Below the pieces are notes generated by a model. It was not told the DNA's origin, did no database searches, and saw only the letters and a list, made by a program, of their open reading frames with translations. Source: Deferribacteres bacterium (GTDB lineage: Bacteria > Zhuqueibacterota > Zhuqueibacteria > Zhuqueibacterales > Geothermadaptataceae). From it: a stretch of DNA of 64,000 bases. Shown piece after piece: positions 7,503-18,300 of the stretch; position 1 is the first letter of the stretch; each line of letters opens with the position of its first letter. Location of the stretch: the NCBI GenBank assembly GCA_020633655.1, contig JACKDF010000005.1:186001-250000 (forward strand). Direction: 5' to 3'. The position numbers and the translations under genes are program-made.

Positions 7503-10500
7503 TTATAGTTTTTTTTGAAAGACAACTTTTGTGCCATCATCACTGGTGATTTCCAACGCAGCCTCCAATTGCTGAGCTCGCATGCGCATGTTTCTTAAAC
7601 CGTGCCCATTTGTCTTTTCATCCTGTTTAAATCCTTGTCCATCATCACAAATTTCTAAAAGTATGGAAACCGGATTCTGCTTTAGTTTGACGGAGATAAT
7701 TGAAGCATTTGCATGTTTCAAACTGTTGTTTAACGCTTCTTTGAATATTAAATACAAATTTTGTCTTTCCAGTCCGGCAAGCCGTCGTTTTTTATCAATG
7801 CCGGCAAAGTCAAACATTATTGTTTGATTATTGGTTTCTCGTAGCGTGTTAATAAAATCCAGCATGCGGTACGCCAAATCACCCAGAGTATCATTTCGAG
7901 CATCAATTGACCAGACAACATCGCTCATGGTTGCCACAAGCTCACGACTCAAATTGCTTATTTTTTGCAGAAACTCACCGGATTTTTCTTTCACAGTGCC
8001 AGTATTAATCAAATCACTGTACAAAGAAATACGCGTGAGCGAAGCACCGATGTCGTCATGCAAATCACTGGCAATTTGAATACGAAGACGTTCGATTTCC
8101 AGCAGTTTGTGAACACGAAGCTGGTAAAAAAGTGTGACAAGCGCTATCCCTGCTAGAAGCACAAAAATTCGAAACCAGGTTGTTCCCCAGAATGGTGGTG
8201 TAATGATCAGCTCCAAACTGGCTGGTTGTTCACTCCAGACGCCATCGTTATTGCTGCCTTCAACTAAAAATGTGTAGCTACCCGGATCGAGATTTGTATA
8301 GCTGGCATAATTCCGTGTATCTGCATCGATCCAGTCGCGGTTGAATCCTTGCATTTTATAGCGGTAATGGTTCTTTTCAGGCCGTGTAAAATCCAGGGAA
8401 GCAAATTCGAAGGAGAAAAAATTCTGATCATAATTTAGCTCAAGTTGGGTCCGGGCTGTAATTGCGCTATCAAGTTTTACTGGTTGTTCAAAAATTCGGA
8501 AATGTGTCAACGCAACCTTGGGATGTATAATATTATCTTGCATGCCATTCCTGTCGAACCAGGTGACGCCGCCAATTCCGCCAAAGTAAAACCGTCCAGC
8601 ACGATCCTGTGCACAGGCATTGTCCATAAATTCGATGCCGACAAGCCCATCGCTGAGATCGAAATTACGCACAGAACCGTCTTTGGAAAGGCGACAGAGA
8701 CCGTTATTGGTGCTGATCCATAACCGGCCTGAATCATCCCGTAACAAACCACAAATATAGGAATTAGGGAGGCCGGCGGTTTCGTCATAATTCACAAAAC
8801 CATTGTCTAATGGATCGAAGCTATTAAGGCCATACTGCGTGCCAATCCAAACTGTTCCGTCGCTATCACAGAGGAGTGTATTAATGTGATTGTGGCTAAT
8901 TGATTTCACATTTTGTGCTTCGTGATAAAATTTCCGGAAACTTTTTCCCCTTCGAGAAAAACAATACAACCCATCGAGGCTGCCGATCCAGATTTGGCCT
9001 GAAGAATCCTCCAGCAGGCAAGTCACCGGAATGGATTGATCATAATAATCCGACAGGGGATTTTGCAAATTATCGCTTGCATATTTTTTTAACTGCACGC
9101 CTGCCACAGTTCCAATCCATAAATTCCCCAGCTGATCGACATACAGCGAACGCACACGATCATCAGACAAGCCTTGAATTGTACTAAAAACGTGCTGGAT
9201 CCCGGTTTTGGAATCGTAATGAAATATTCCCGAACCAAAGGTACCAATCCATAATGAACCATCGTTCTCAGTTGCCAGTGTTTTAATCATCATCCTTTGG
9301 TGAATTTTGGATCGATTTAAATCGAGATGTTCAATTTCTCCCGATGGATACAACACCCGGTTTAATCCGGTATCCGTGGCGATCCAGATATCTCCATTTG
9401 GAGTTGCTGCAACGGCGTTCACGATTTGGTTGTCGATGCCTGTGGTATCCTGAGGATTGTAAACGATTCCATTAAACTTCCGCGGTTTAAGGTCAAGTTT
9501 GTTGACGCCATTGATGTTTGTGCCTGCCCAGAGGATATTCGAGCGATCGATAAAAACGGATCGGACAAAATTGGCTGATAAACTTGTCAATGCGGAAGCT
9601 TGATTTTTTATAGAAACGAAAGAATTATTAAATGGATCGAAATGCAGCAAACCGCCTGCAAAAGTCCCTAACCACAATTTCCCCTGATTGTCGGAGGTGA
9701 TTGCAAAAATGCGGTTATCTGCTCCTGCGGTTTTTGTTTTTTCATCATTTAAAAATGGAGTAAAAATTTCAGTACTGATGTTCAGTCTTATCAGCCCACC
9801 ACCGTATGTTCCAATCCATAAAATGCTCGAATCTGCCACGGGAGCATGAAAAGTGAGAATATAATCTGATTCTAATCCAGGCTTGTTTGCTGTTTTGAAA
9901 TAACGCCAGGAGTCAGCGTTTATATTGTAACAATTGAGCCCGCCGCCCATGGTGCCAACCCATATTCTGCCATTTGTATCCTGGTATAGTGCTGAAACTG
10001 TATTATGATTTAATCCGGAAGCAGTTGTATCGGTTTTAAAATGCTGAAATTTACCTATGCGTAAATCAAACCGGTTCAGTCCATTTTTATGCGTTCCAAT
10101 CCAGATGGATCCATCCCGATCTTCGCATATAGCCCGAATATCATCACCGCTGATTGTATTTGCCTCCGCAGGATCATGTTTCCAGGACACGAACGATTCC
10201 CGATAACGATCAAATCGGTTAAGCCCGTTACGTGTGCCAATCCATAAATTGCTTTGGGAATCTTCAAAAAGACAGCGAATGCTATTGCCGGAAATGCTGC
10301 TTGAGTCGCCATGGATTTTTCTAAAAACACGGAAGTTGTAGCCATCGAAGCGATTGAGTCCATCGTTGGTGCCGATCCAGAGAAAACCATGGGAGTCCTG
10401 TAGAATCGCATTGCCGGTTAATTGCGACAAACCCTGGGCATGAGTAATACGCTCAAAACTGTTTTCAAGAGATTGTGCGGTAATTAAGTTTGAAATTGAA

Positions 10501-10535
10501 ACTATACCGAAAAGTGTAATTCGAAGTATTTTCAT
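7503..10535 (-). CDS. Beta-propeller (Reg_prop/Y_Y_Y) sensor histidine kinase
   Basis: The product is 1,010 residues from ATG 10535, which opens a signal peptide (MKILRITLFGIVSISNLITA). The periplasmic part carries about 14 Reg_prop blades of the form D-G-x-x-W-I-G-T-x-x-G-L-N-R-F, forming two propellers, then a Y_Y_Y domain (YRYKMQGFNRDW, YASYTNLDPGSYTF). One membrane helix lies at about 778-798 (FRIFVLLAGIALVTLFYQL), followed by a HisKA_3 dimerisation domain (SDLHDDIGASLTRISLY, phospho-acceptor His about 826) and an HATPase (EALNNSLKHA, DDGQGF, GHGLRNM). This is the propeller architecture of Bacteroidetes polysaccharide sensors, but with a separate NarL regulator rather than a fused AraC output. 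It likely senses an extracytoplasmic ligand, perhaps a glycan. Confidence 0.93.
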   Translation of the reverse strand: MKILRITLFGIVSISNLITAQSLENSFERITHAQGLSQLTGNAILQDSHGFLWIGTNDGLNRFDGYNFRVFRKIHGDSSSISGNSIRCLFEDSQSNLWIGTRNGLNRFDRYRESFVSWKHDPAEANTISGDDIRAICEDRDGSIWIGTHKNGLNRFDLRIGKFQHFKTDTTASGLNHNTVSALYQDTNGRIWVGTMGGGLNCYNINADSWRYFKTANKPGLESDYILTFHAPVADSSILWIGTYGGGLIRLNISTEIFTPFLNDEKTKTAGADNRIFAITSDNQGKLWLGTFAGGLLHFDPFNNSFVSIKNQASALTSLSANFVRSVFIDRSNILWAGTNINGVNKLDLKPRKFNGIVYNPQDTTGIDNQIVNAVAATPNGDIWIATDTGLNRVLYPSGEIEHLDLNRSKIHQRMMIKTLATENDGSLWIGTFGSGIFHYDSKTGIQHVFSTIQGLSDDRVRSLYVDQLGNLWIGTVAGVQLKKYASDNLQNPLSDYYDQSIPVTCLLEDSSGQIWIGSLDGLYCFSRRGKSFRKFYHEAQNVKSISHNHINTLLCDSDGTVWIGTQYGLNSFDPLDNGFVNYDETAGLPNSYICGLLRDDSGRLWISTNNGLCRLSKDGSVRNFDLSDGLVGIEFMDNACAQDRAGRFYFGGIGGVTWFDRNGMQDNIIHPKVALTHFRIFEQPVKLDSAITARTQLELNYDQNFFSFEFASLDFTRPEKNHYRYKMQGFNRDWIDADTRNYASYTNLDPGSYTFLVEGSNNDGVWSEQPASLELIITPPFWGTTWFRIFVLLAGIALVTLFYQLRVHKLLEIERLRIQIASDLHDDIGASLTRISLYSDLINTGTVKEKSGEFLQKISNLSRELVATMSDVVWSIDARNDTLGDLAYRMLDFINTLRETNNQTIMFDFAGIDKKRRLAGLERQNLYLIFKEALNNSLKHANASIISVKLKQNPVSILLEICDDGQGFKQDEKTNGHGLRNMRMRAQQLEAALEITSDDGTKVVFQKKL

Positions 10536-10545
10536 AGAAAAGAAA

Positions 10546-10593
10546 GATATAAACAAAATTGGAAGATGCGCCTACATTTTCATGTAGTTGTTT
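10546..10593. repeat. 48-bp dispersed repeat, copy 1, containing palindrome CTACAT-N4-ATGTAG
   Basis: Positions 10546-10593 match 27506-27553 at 46 of 48 bases. The core at 10572-10587 is a perfect 6-bp inverted repeat with a 4-base spacer. This copy begins 11 bp upstream of the sensor-kinase start codon. It may be an operator, a small hairpin element or the relic of an insertion-sequence end. Confidence 0.7.
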
Positions 10594-10969
10594 TAAATTC
10601 TCAAAAAGAATCGAGCCCAAATCTGTGAAAAAATGTCCTTGTTTCGAGTACAATTCTAAGCTTCAAGCAACAATCTGAAAAAAATGCTCTACATCAAAAA
10701 GTGTGCGAATTTTTGAATTTTATCCCTTATCTTGTGCATCATGGATACGGTTGAACTCACAATGTCGTTTGAAACGCATAACGGGCAGCGCTCATTTATT
10801 CATTAGGCGCCACCGACACACTTTGCGGCATCAAGTCCTTTGCTTGGTTGCGAGATTTGCTCAATAATATGGCCGATCATCTGCATAAACGGCTCAAAGA
10901 ATTATTGCCGGAATAATAAGACATGGTGAGGTTCACCAGACAGATACTTTGGAAATAAGGAATCTCACA
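10594..10969. other. Divergent intergenic region between two sensor genes
   Basis: This region lies between the minus-strand propeller sensor and the plus-strand ABC-binding sensor. It contains an IS66 transposase remnant (listed separately, 10782-10916). Promoters for both two-component operons must lie in or beside it, yet no convincing -35/-10 pair or sigma-54 box was found. Confidence 0.5.
10782..10916 (+). pseudogene. IS66-family transposase remnant (C-terminal end)
   Basis: An open frame of 44 codons ending at TAA 10914-10916 reads as the C-terminal end of an IS66 transposase. It includes RAALIYSLGATDTLCGI, then SFAWLRDLLNNMADH and RLKELLPE, which match the IS66 pattern RAA-IYSL-GTC-NGI-P-WL-DVL-RI-DH...ELLP. 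A stop codon lies immediately upstream in frame (10779-10781) and no other part of the gene is recognisable nearby, so this is a decayed fragment, not a functional element. Confidence 0.75.
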
Positions 10970-13246
10970 ATGAAATATTTTGGCTGTATCCTTCTCCTGT
11001 GGATATGCATCTTTGGAAATCTACATGGTACAACTGCAGATACGACGAAAATTCTACTGTTGAATTCATATCATCAGGGCTATGAATGGACAGATATGAT
11101 AACACAATCCATTCAATCAGAATTCGATGCAAAAGATTATATCGTTGAGCTTATGATTGAATATATGGATACAAAACGTTATAATTCGACACAATATTTC
11201 GAATTGTTAATGCAGATGTATAGGCATAAATATGCGAAAATTCATATTGACTTAATAATCATCTCCGATAATTATGCCCTGGAGTTTTTAAAACTTTATC
11301 GACATGAGTTGTTCCCGGAGTTGCCAGTTGTATTTTGTGGAGTTGATAATGTAGATAGTGTCATCCCGGATTCATTTTCAAACATCACTGGAGTTGATGA
11401 GGATTATCACCTTGACCACATAATTGAAACAGCTCTCAGGTTACATCCGGAAACAGAGTCCATTGCTGTTGTCAGTGATCGATCGGAAGAAGGCAAGAAA
11501 CACATTCAGCTGTTTCGTAATTCTATTGCACAATTTAAAAAAACATATCAGATAATTGAAATTGTTGACTGGACTGTGGATGAATTGAAGGTACAGCTTC
11601 AGGCGTTAACGAAGCGAACAATTGTATTTAGATTTAATTTCCGCCACCCCAGAGATAGTACATATCTAAATGAAGAGGAAGGAGCAAAATTATGGTTGAC
11701 TTATTGTAATATTCCAACGTACACATCGCTTGGCCACAAGGTTCGTGACGGTGTTATTGGCGGTACATTAAACACTGCCAATATTCAGGCGTTAACTGTC
11801 GTAAAATTAGCTGAGCGAATCCTGACTGGTGAATCAGCTAATGATATACCGATAGTAGGTGATAGCGTGGAACAACAAATTTTCGACTATGTGCAGATGC
11901 GCAGATTTCACCTTGATGAAAAAGACCTGCCTGAAAATAGTATCATTATTAACCGCCCTTTTTCATTTTACCGGGAATATAAATATTTAGTCTGGACCGT
12001 ATTTGTCATATTTTCTGCTTTAGCGTTACTGATCATTTTTCTATTAATAAATATAGTGAGTCGTCGAGTAGTGCAAAAAGCCCTAAAAGAGAGTGAACGA
12101 AAATATCGTATACTTGTCGAAACCGTTCCAAATGGCATCATCGAAATCGATTTAACAGGCAATATAATTTTCACGAACACAGCCTTCCAGAATATGGTAA
12201 GCTATTCGGAGAACGAGTTAAAATTGAAGCTGATCTCGGATTTAGAAGATAATGGCCAGAGCATTGAAGAACAGGATTTTATTATAAGACTTTTGGAAGC
12301 AACGACTGATGTGAAGCAGAAAATCAGTAAATACAGAGCGAAGAATGGAAAATTCGTAGATGTGCAGTTAGATTGGAGGCTTAAGCAAGATGAATATGGG
12401 AACGCAGTTGGCATCATATCCATTGTCTCAGATATCTCCCAACGTTTGAAAGCAGAACGGGATGCAAAAATTCGTCAGCAACAATTGATACAGGCTGATA
12501 AGATGGCGGCTCTTGGTACACTGGTTTCGGGGGTTGCGCACGAAATAAATAATCCCAATAATTTTATCATGTTAAATATACCAACTTTACAGCGGACATG
12601 GAAAAGTATTCTGCCAATACTTGAAGAGCATTATAAGTATTTCGGGGATTTCAAAATATCCGGGATTGAATTTACAATTATGCGTAGTGAATTTTTCGAG
12701 ATATGTGCCAATATTCTGGAAGGTTCTTCACGAATTAGTTCGATTGTAAAAGATTTGAAAGAGTATTCCCGCAAAGAGGAAACTGAAGTACTCGTACCTG
12801 TCAATATCAATGATATGATAAAATCCTGCGTCAATCTACTGGGGAATAATATTAAAAAGTACACAGATTATTTTTCCATTGAGCTGGCAGAACCGCTGCC
12901 AAATGTAAATGGAAACTTTCAGCATTTTGAACAGGTTGTTATTAACCTGATTCAAAACTCATGTCAGGCTCTTGGCGATAAAACCAAAAAAATAAAGGTT
13001 CAAACATTACGAAGCAAAAACGGTCAACGAATCGAAATTCGAATCCTTGATGAAGGTATTGGCATTTCTAAGGAAATTTTATCCCGCATATGTGATCCAT
13101 TTTTCACAACCAAACGAAATAGCGGCGGCACTGGACTTGGGCTTTCAGTTTCGAACAGTATTATACAAAAATACAAAGGTAATCTTCGTTTTATTTCACA
13201 TCCAGGAGAAGGAACAACAGCAATTATCAGTTTCCCGATCGCATAA
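10970..13246 (+). CDS. Sensor histidine kinase with ABC-substrate-binding and PAS domains
   Basis: The product is 758 residues. ATG 10970 has AAGGA 8-9 bases upstream and opens the signal peptide directly. The periplasmic domain resembles ABC_sub_bind (KILLLNSYHQGYEWTD near the N-terminus, LPVVFCGVDNV). A membrane helix at about 340-362 (LVWTVFVIFSALALLIIFLL) leads to a PAS domain (ERKYRILVETVPNGIIEID) and a kinase core with VSGVAHEINNPNNF (phospho-acceptor His about 524), DEGIGIS and GGTGLGLSVS. The HEINNP type of His box is typical of kinases paired with NtrC-type regulators, and such a regulator gene follows 25 bp downstream. The ligand is unknown, probably a small extracytoplasmic solute. 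Confidence 0.92.
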   Translation: MKYFGCILLLWICIFGNLHGTTADTTKILLLNSYHQGYEWTDMITQSIQSEFDAKDYIVELMIEYMDTKRYNSTQYFELLMQMYRHKYAKIHIDLIIISDNYALEFLKLYRHELFPELPVVFCGVDNVDSVIPDSFSNITGVDEDYHLDHIIETALRLHPETESIAVVSDRSEEGKKHIQLFRNSIAQFKKTYQIIEIVDWTVDELKVQLQALTKRTIVFRFNFRHPRDSTYLNEEEGAKLWLTYCNIPTYTSLGHKVRDGVIGGTLNTANIQALTVVKLAERILTGESANDIPIVGDSVEQQIFDYVQMRRFHLDEKDLPENSIIINRPFSFYREYKYLVWTVFVIFSALALLIIFLLINIVSRRVVQKALKESERKYRILVETVPNGIIEIDLTGNIIFTNTAFQNMVSYSENELKLKLISDLEDNGQSIEEQDFIIRLLEATTDVKQKISKYRAKNGKFVDVQLDWRLKQDEYGNAVGIISIVSDISQRLKAERDAKIRQQQLIQADKMAALGTLVSGVAHEINNPNNFIMLNIPTLQRTWKSILPILEEHYKYFGDFKISGIEFTIMRSEFFEICANILEGSSRISSIVKDLKEYSRKEETEVLVPVNINDMIKSCVNLLGNNIKKYTDYFSIELAEPLPNVNGNFQHFEQVVINLIQNSCQALGDKTKKIKVQTLRSKNGQRIEIRILDEGIGISKEILSRICDPFFTTKRNSGGTGLGLSVSNSIIQKYKGNLRFISHPGEGTTAIISFPIA

Positions 13247-13271
13247 GCTACTGAAAGGACAGGATATAAGG

Positions 13272-14684
13272 ATGAAGCAATATCCCACTCTTCCAATACT
13301 AGTTGTTGATGATGAATCGATTATGCTAAATAGTTATCGTAGGGTCTTGAGCTACGCTGGAATTAATAATCTGATTTTACTTCAGGATAGTCGTAATGTT
13401 GAAAATGTCTTGGCAAAGCAAAAAGTCGAATTGATTATCCTTGATCTCATTATGCCTTATCTTTCTGGTGAAGATATACTGCAGATTGTTGCAAATGAAT
13501 GCCCCGAGATTCCTGTGCTAATAATTACCGGTGTGCGAGAAGTTGAAACTGCTGTAAAATGTCTACGATGGAGCGCTTACGACTATCTTGTGAAACCAGT
13601 AGATGAAGATCGACTGATAACAGCTGTGAAGCGTGCAATCGAATTTCGTGAAATGCAATCTGAATTACTATTGTTACGTCAAATCATATTTTCAAATGGA
13701 TTAAAGCAGCCTGTTCATTTTAAATCTATCATCTCACAAAATCGGGAGATGAGGAGGATATTTCAATATATTGAGGCTGTTGCGCAATCCAGACAACCTG
13801 TTATGATCACGGGAGAAACAGGCGTCGGGAAAGAGAAAATTGCTCGAGCAGTACATGATTCTAGCGGCCTGCCAGGACGATTCGTTTCGATAGGCATCGC
13901 CGGACTTGAGGAGACAGTAATATCCGATACGCTATTCGGACATATTAAGGGTGCTTTTACAGGCGCTGATAATAACAGGGCAGGGCTGGTGGAAAAAGCA
14001 TTGAATGGCACACTATTTCTGGATGAAATTGGTGATCTGAATGACTCCAGTCAGGTGAAATTATTGCGTCTTATCCAAGAACAAGAGTATTTTCCGCTTG
14101 GATCGGATGACCCCAAAAGGTCGCATGTTCGCATCGTTGTCGCCACGCATCGGGACCTGGAGAAGAAAGTTGGTCAGGGGGCATTTCGAAGTGATCTGTT
14201 TTTCAGGCTAAAGGCACACCATGTTCACCTCCCCCCATTGCGAGAGCGATTGGAAGACTTACCCTTACTGTTAGATCATTTTATTACCATGGCGGCTGTT
14301 GAATTAAATAAAGCAAAAATTATAGTGACAGATGAATTGGTGGCTTTGTTTGCGTCTTACCATTTCCCCGGAAATATCCGCGAATTAAAATCAATCGTTT
14401 TCGATGCAATTGCCCTCCATAAAACTAAACGACCAAACATGAAAACATTTGCTAATTGTTTAAAGGGCATGAAAAAAAATGAATCTTTTTCGCAAGAGCC
14501 CCTGCCTGCTGAAACATCTAATCTATTCAGGCTCCAACATAAATTGCCATCAATTACACAGGTAAATCAAATGCTAGTTACCGAAGCGCTAATACGAGCA
14601 AACGGAAACAAAACCGTTGCCGCCAATATGCTGGGAATTACCCGTCAAACAATTATTAAATATGAAAAATCCGAGAAAAAATGA
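13272..14684 (+). CDS. NtrC-family sigma-54-dependent response regulator
   Basis: The product is 470 residues. ATG 13272 is chosen because it follows an AAGG ribosome-binding site and directly precedes the receiver; a longer frame would run into the kinase gene. The receiver has VVDDES and LIILDLIMP (Asp about 58) with LVKP. The central AAA+ domain has Walker A GETGVGKE (about 181-188), the sigma-54 contact loop GAFTGA (about 227-232), Walker B GTLFLDEIGDL and an R-finger-like region. A Fis-type helix-turn-helix closes the protein (ANGNKTVAANMLGITRQT). It activates sigma-54 promoters by ATP hydrolysis once phosphorylated by the upstream kinase. A sigma-54 promoter match lies at 22449-22464. 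Confidence 0.95.
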   Translation: MKQYPTLPILVVDDESIMLNSYRRVLSYAGINNLILLQDSRNVENVLAKQKVELIILDLIMPYLSGEDILQIVANECPEIPVLIITGVREVETAVKCLRWSAYDYLVKPVDEDRLITAVKRAIEFREMQSELLLLRQIIFSNGLKQPVHFKSIISQNREMRRIFQYIEAVAQSRQPVMITGETGVGKEKIARAVHDSSGLPGRFVSIGIAGLEETVISDTLFGHIKGAFTGADNNRAGLVEKALNGTLFLDEIGDLNDSSQVKLLRLIQEQEYFPLGSDDPKRSHVRIVVATHRDLEKKVGQGAFRSDLFFRLKAHHVHLPPLRERLEDLPLLLDHFITMAAVELNKAKIIVTDELVALFASYHFPGNIRELKSIVFDAIALHKTKRPNMKTFANCLKGMKKNESFSQEPLPAETSNLFRLQHKLPSITQVNQMLVTEALIRANGNKTVAANMLGITRQTIIKYEKSEKK

Positions 14685-14881
14685 ATATTGCCGAGCTGTA
14701 AAGAAAATATACCTGTAAAAATTTTTAACAGTACTAAAATACAAAAAAACAACATATCCATACTTTGCTGTAAAAATAATTAACTATTAAAAAAGGATTC
14801 GTCTAAAATGATAACTTAATAATTCCTTGAAGTTAACGCATTGTTTATCTGTTGGAACAGCGATTGCTTTATGTTTATTCA

Positions 14882-15289
14882 ATGAAAACGAAACCAGAAA
14901 ATAGACATGTGCTGATAGCCAGCGACGAAGAAATATTACAGATGACTCTGTTAAAGGCATTTCAACGCACTGATTATCAAGTTTATTCCGCAAAGGACGG
15001 CCTTGAAGCCTTATATCTTGTTAAAACATTTAGCGTTACTGAAAAACCATTTAATCTGCTTCTTGTTGATTCGCAACTACCAAAATTATCCTGCCTTGAA
15101 CTGTTCCAACAACTTAGAAAGTTAGAGATTTATACCTCAGCTATCATTATCACATCTCCAAATCAAAAAAAACTGGAGCAAAAGCTCCGATCCATTGAAA
15201 AAAATAGCATTATTAAAAGACCGTTCCTAGTCAACGATCTCCTGAATATTGTGGAACAAGTTTTTGAAAATATTTCAGGGGCAAGATAA
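14882..15289 (+). CDS. Stand-alone receiver-domain protein
   Basis: The product is 135 residues from ATG 14882 (a TTG at 14852 would add 10 residues; neither has a clear ribosome-binding site). A single receiver fold is visible: HVLIASDEE at the start (acidic pair weaker than canonical DD), LLLVDSQLPKLS with the phospho-acceptor Asp, IIITSPN and IIKRPF with the conserved Lys-Pro-like pair. There is no output domain. It lies between the NtrC-type regulator and the TonB-receptor gene, about 200 bp after the regulator, and could act as a phosphate sink, a CheY-like effector or a partner of the neighbouring kinase. Confidence 0.85.
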   Translation: MKTKPENRHVLIASDEEILQMTLLKAFQRTDYQVYSAKDGLEALYLVKTFSVTEKPFNLLLVDSQLPKLSCLELFQQLRKLEIYTSAIIITSPNQKKLEQKLRSIEKNSIIKRPFLVNDLLNIVEQVFENISGAR

Positions 15290-15308
15290 TTTTATGGAGA
15301 GAGACATT

Positions 15309-18300
15309 ATGAAGAGGAAAGCGATTATCTTTTTTTCACTATCGATATTCATTTGCCTATTTAGTATTGCATATGCCAGTACAGGGAAAATTTCAGGGAC
15401 GATAGTCGATGCTGAAACCAATGAACCGCTCATAGGCGCGAATATAGTTATTGAAGGCATCTGGCAGAATGGAGAGATGATTGAGAGTAATCAGCTTCAA
15501 GGAGCGGCTACTGATAAGGATGGATTTTATTATATAATTAACTTGAGTCCAAACAGATATGTCCTCAAAGCAATGATGATTGGATATGAGTCCAAACGAG
15601 TTACAAATATTGAAGTAGGATCAAATCGAAGAATTACGGTGAATTTCTCGCTGAAGCCGGCGGCAATTGCCGGAGAAACCGTCACCATAATTGCGGAAAG
15701 GGAAGTTGTTAAACTTGATGTGTCGTCAAGTGAAACGGTGATTACCGCTGCAGATGCTGAAAATTTACCGGTAAATAGTATTGAAGAGGTACTTAACCTT
15801 ACCTCCGGTGTGAGAATCGATCCATTTGATAATAGAATAAATATTCGCGGCGGAGGTTCGGATCAGGTGACCGCTTATCTTGATGGATTTTCCATGAAAG
15901 ATGAGATATTCAATATTCCTTTTCTCTCCTTCAATCGCACATCGATAAAAGAAATCAGCATCCAGACAGGTGGCTTTTTAGCGGAATATGGAAACCTACG
16001 TTCGGGAGTGATTGATGTCGTCACTGAAACAGGAGCGCAAAACTATTCTTTGTCCGTCGATGGCCGTTATGCGCCTCCTGGGTACAAGTATTGGGGGCCG
16101 CATAAATACACAGAAGACAAACCCTACTTAATGTATGCGAGCCCCTGGTCAATGGATTCAACAATCCTGCATCAGAAATTTCCCCACCCCAGTGATGATT
16201 TTGATGGGTGGCCTGCATATTCGAGACGAAGATTGACCGACAAAGATTCCACGAACGATTTGTCTCCAAATCAGCGCAGAGAATTATGGAAATGGCGGCA
16301 TCGGGGCCGGACGGAAGGAAACATCCCTGATTATGTTGTAGATGCCACGTTATCAGGACCTGTGCCGTTTCTGCCAAATCTTACATTTATGCTCAGCTAC
16401 CGGAATCAATATGACGCATACGCGCACCCGGCCTACCGTGATCATTTTGGGCTTGAGAACAGCCAATTCAAGTTAACCTACCGAATTACTCCAGCCATAT
16501 TGGTTACAATGATCGGGATGAATTCATCTCAAAGTGGCATGGGGATTATTGAGGCTGATGGCGGAAATTCCGCAATAATCATGCGGACAGACGGCGGCGG
16601 AACGTATGCAGATTTGAATAATCCGCTAGCAAATAATAAAACTCAAAATTGGGGCCTTAACTTCAAACATGTTTTATCGGCAAAAACATTTTATGAAGTT
16701 GGGGTAAATCATATCCGAACAGAATATGACTTCCATCATGGTCCTGAACGTGATACGACACTTGTCAAATACATTGAAGGCGAATATTACGTAATCCCTG
16801 AAGGCGACACAATGCAAGTATCCGGTTTTTGGGATAGGGAAACCAATAATTATGTGACACTTGATACTATTTTTTATGCTGGCGACCAAATGTGGATGCC
16901 AGGATTTTGGGTCGATGAAACGCCATACGGATGGCCTCCCTACGGCGCAGGATTAACCGAATATGATCAGGTAGGTAAATATGATCTGAATACCGGATCG
17001 ACGTCAACAGAGCGATCTTCGGGTTGGACAACATATTTCAAGGCGGATTTAACGCATCAGTTGAATAAATATAATTTAATTAAAACCGGGGTTTATTACA
17101 CAAAGAGTAGGATATCCCGAGATTGGGATCATATTATCAGTGCCCAAAATGACGAATGGTATTCGGTGAATTATGCTGAGTTCCCCCAATATTATGCAGG
17201 ATATATTCAAGATCGCCTGGAACTTGATGAGTTTACTGCAAATTTTGGTGTACGTGCTGAAATTTTTGATGCGAATGCAGATGTCATATCCCCGGATGAT
17301 CCGTTTAATGATACGTTTTATGAATTATATTTCAAAACACGAGTGGATAGTCTACCCACGGCCAGAAGTACAAAATATTTCAAATTAAGCCCACGTATAG
17401 GGATATCTCATCCGCTCTCTGTCTCGAGTAAAATATTTTTTAATTACGGTCATTCCTATAGCTCCCCCAAAAATAGTTTGCGATATGGATTCCGGCCAAA
17501 AACCTACGATTGGTCCCGGCCATTATGGATTGGCAATCCAAACCTCGCTCCCTATAAAACAACTCAATATGAACTGGGATATGAACAGGTTCTATTCACA
17601 AATTACCTGATTCATGCAACCATCTATTATAAAGATGTTCGCGATCAGGCAAAAGAGGGACATGGTATCGAATACCATCAGTTTGGTGGCGGATCACAGG
17701 CTTTTTATTATACATGGGAAAACAACCAGTATGATGATATTGTTGGTATGGAATTTACCTTGTATAAACGCTTTGGGCGATTTTTCTCCGGTTGGGCACG
17801 TACGGAATTTATGGGGCAAAAAGAAGGTTTGGTTGGTGTACCACAAAAATATTTGCCTGGCGACCCGGAAGCTGTTAGTGAGTTTAATACTTTTTCCTAT
17901 CCAAACGATCGTCTCTGGGATTGGCAACCCGGTGTGTTGTTAAATCTTGATTTTCATACACCATCGCAATGGGGGCCTGAAATTCTTGGTTATAGCGCAT
18001 TGGGAGGCTGGCGCTTAAATGCGATTATTGACTGGAAAAGCGGGGGCAAATTTACCTGGAATCCGGAGCTGGATCCGCAGGTCTACAATAACATGCAAGG
18101 ATACGACCATTTCATGACGGACATATTTATCAGCCGTGCCTTCACTCGTTTTAATTCGAAAATCACAGCATATGTTGACATTCACAATTTGATCAATCGT
18201 GATATGTTAAATATAGGAATCCTGCGCGGTCTCACTCAGGATCCTTCATCTGAAATTTATAAATACTATGCTTCATTAAAAGATGGTGACCGGGTGGGAG

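Noticed and set aside
13047..13271. Upstream extension of the NtrC-type regulator
   Set aside because: It would overlap the kinase gene by 200 bp in another frame; ATG 13272 has a ribosome-binding site and begins the receiver domain.
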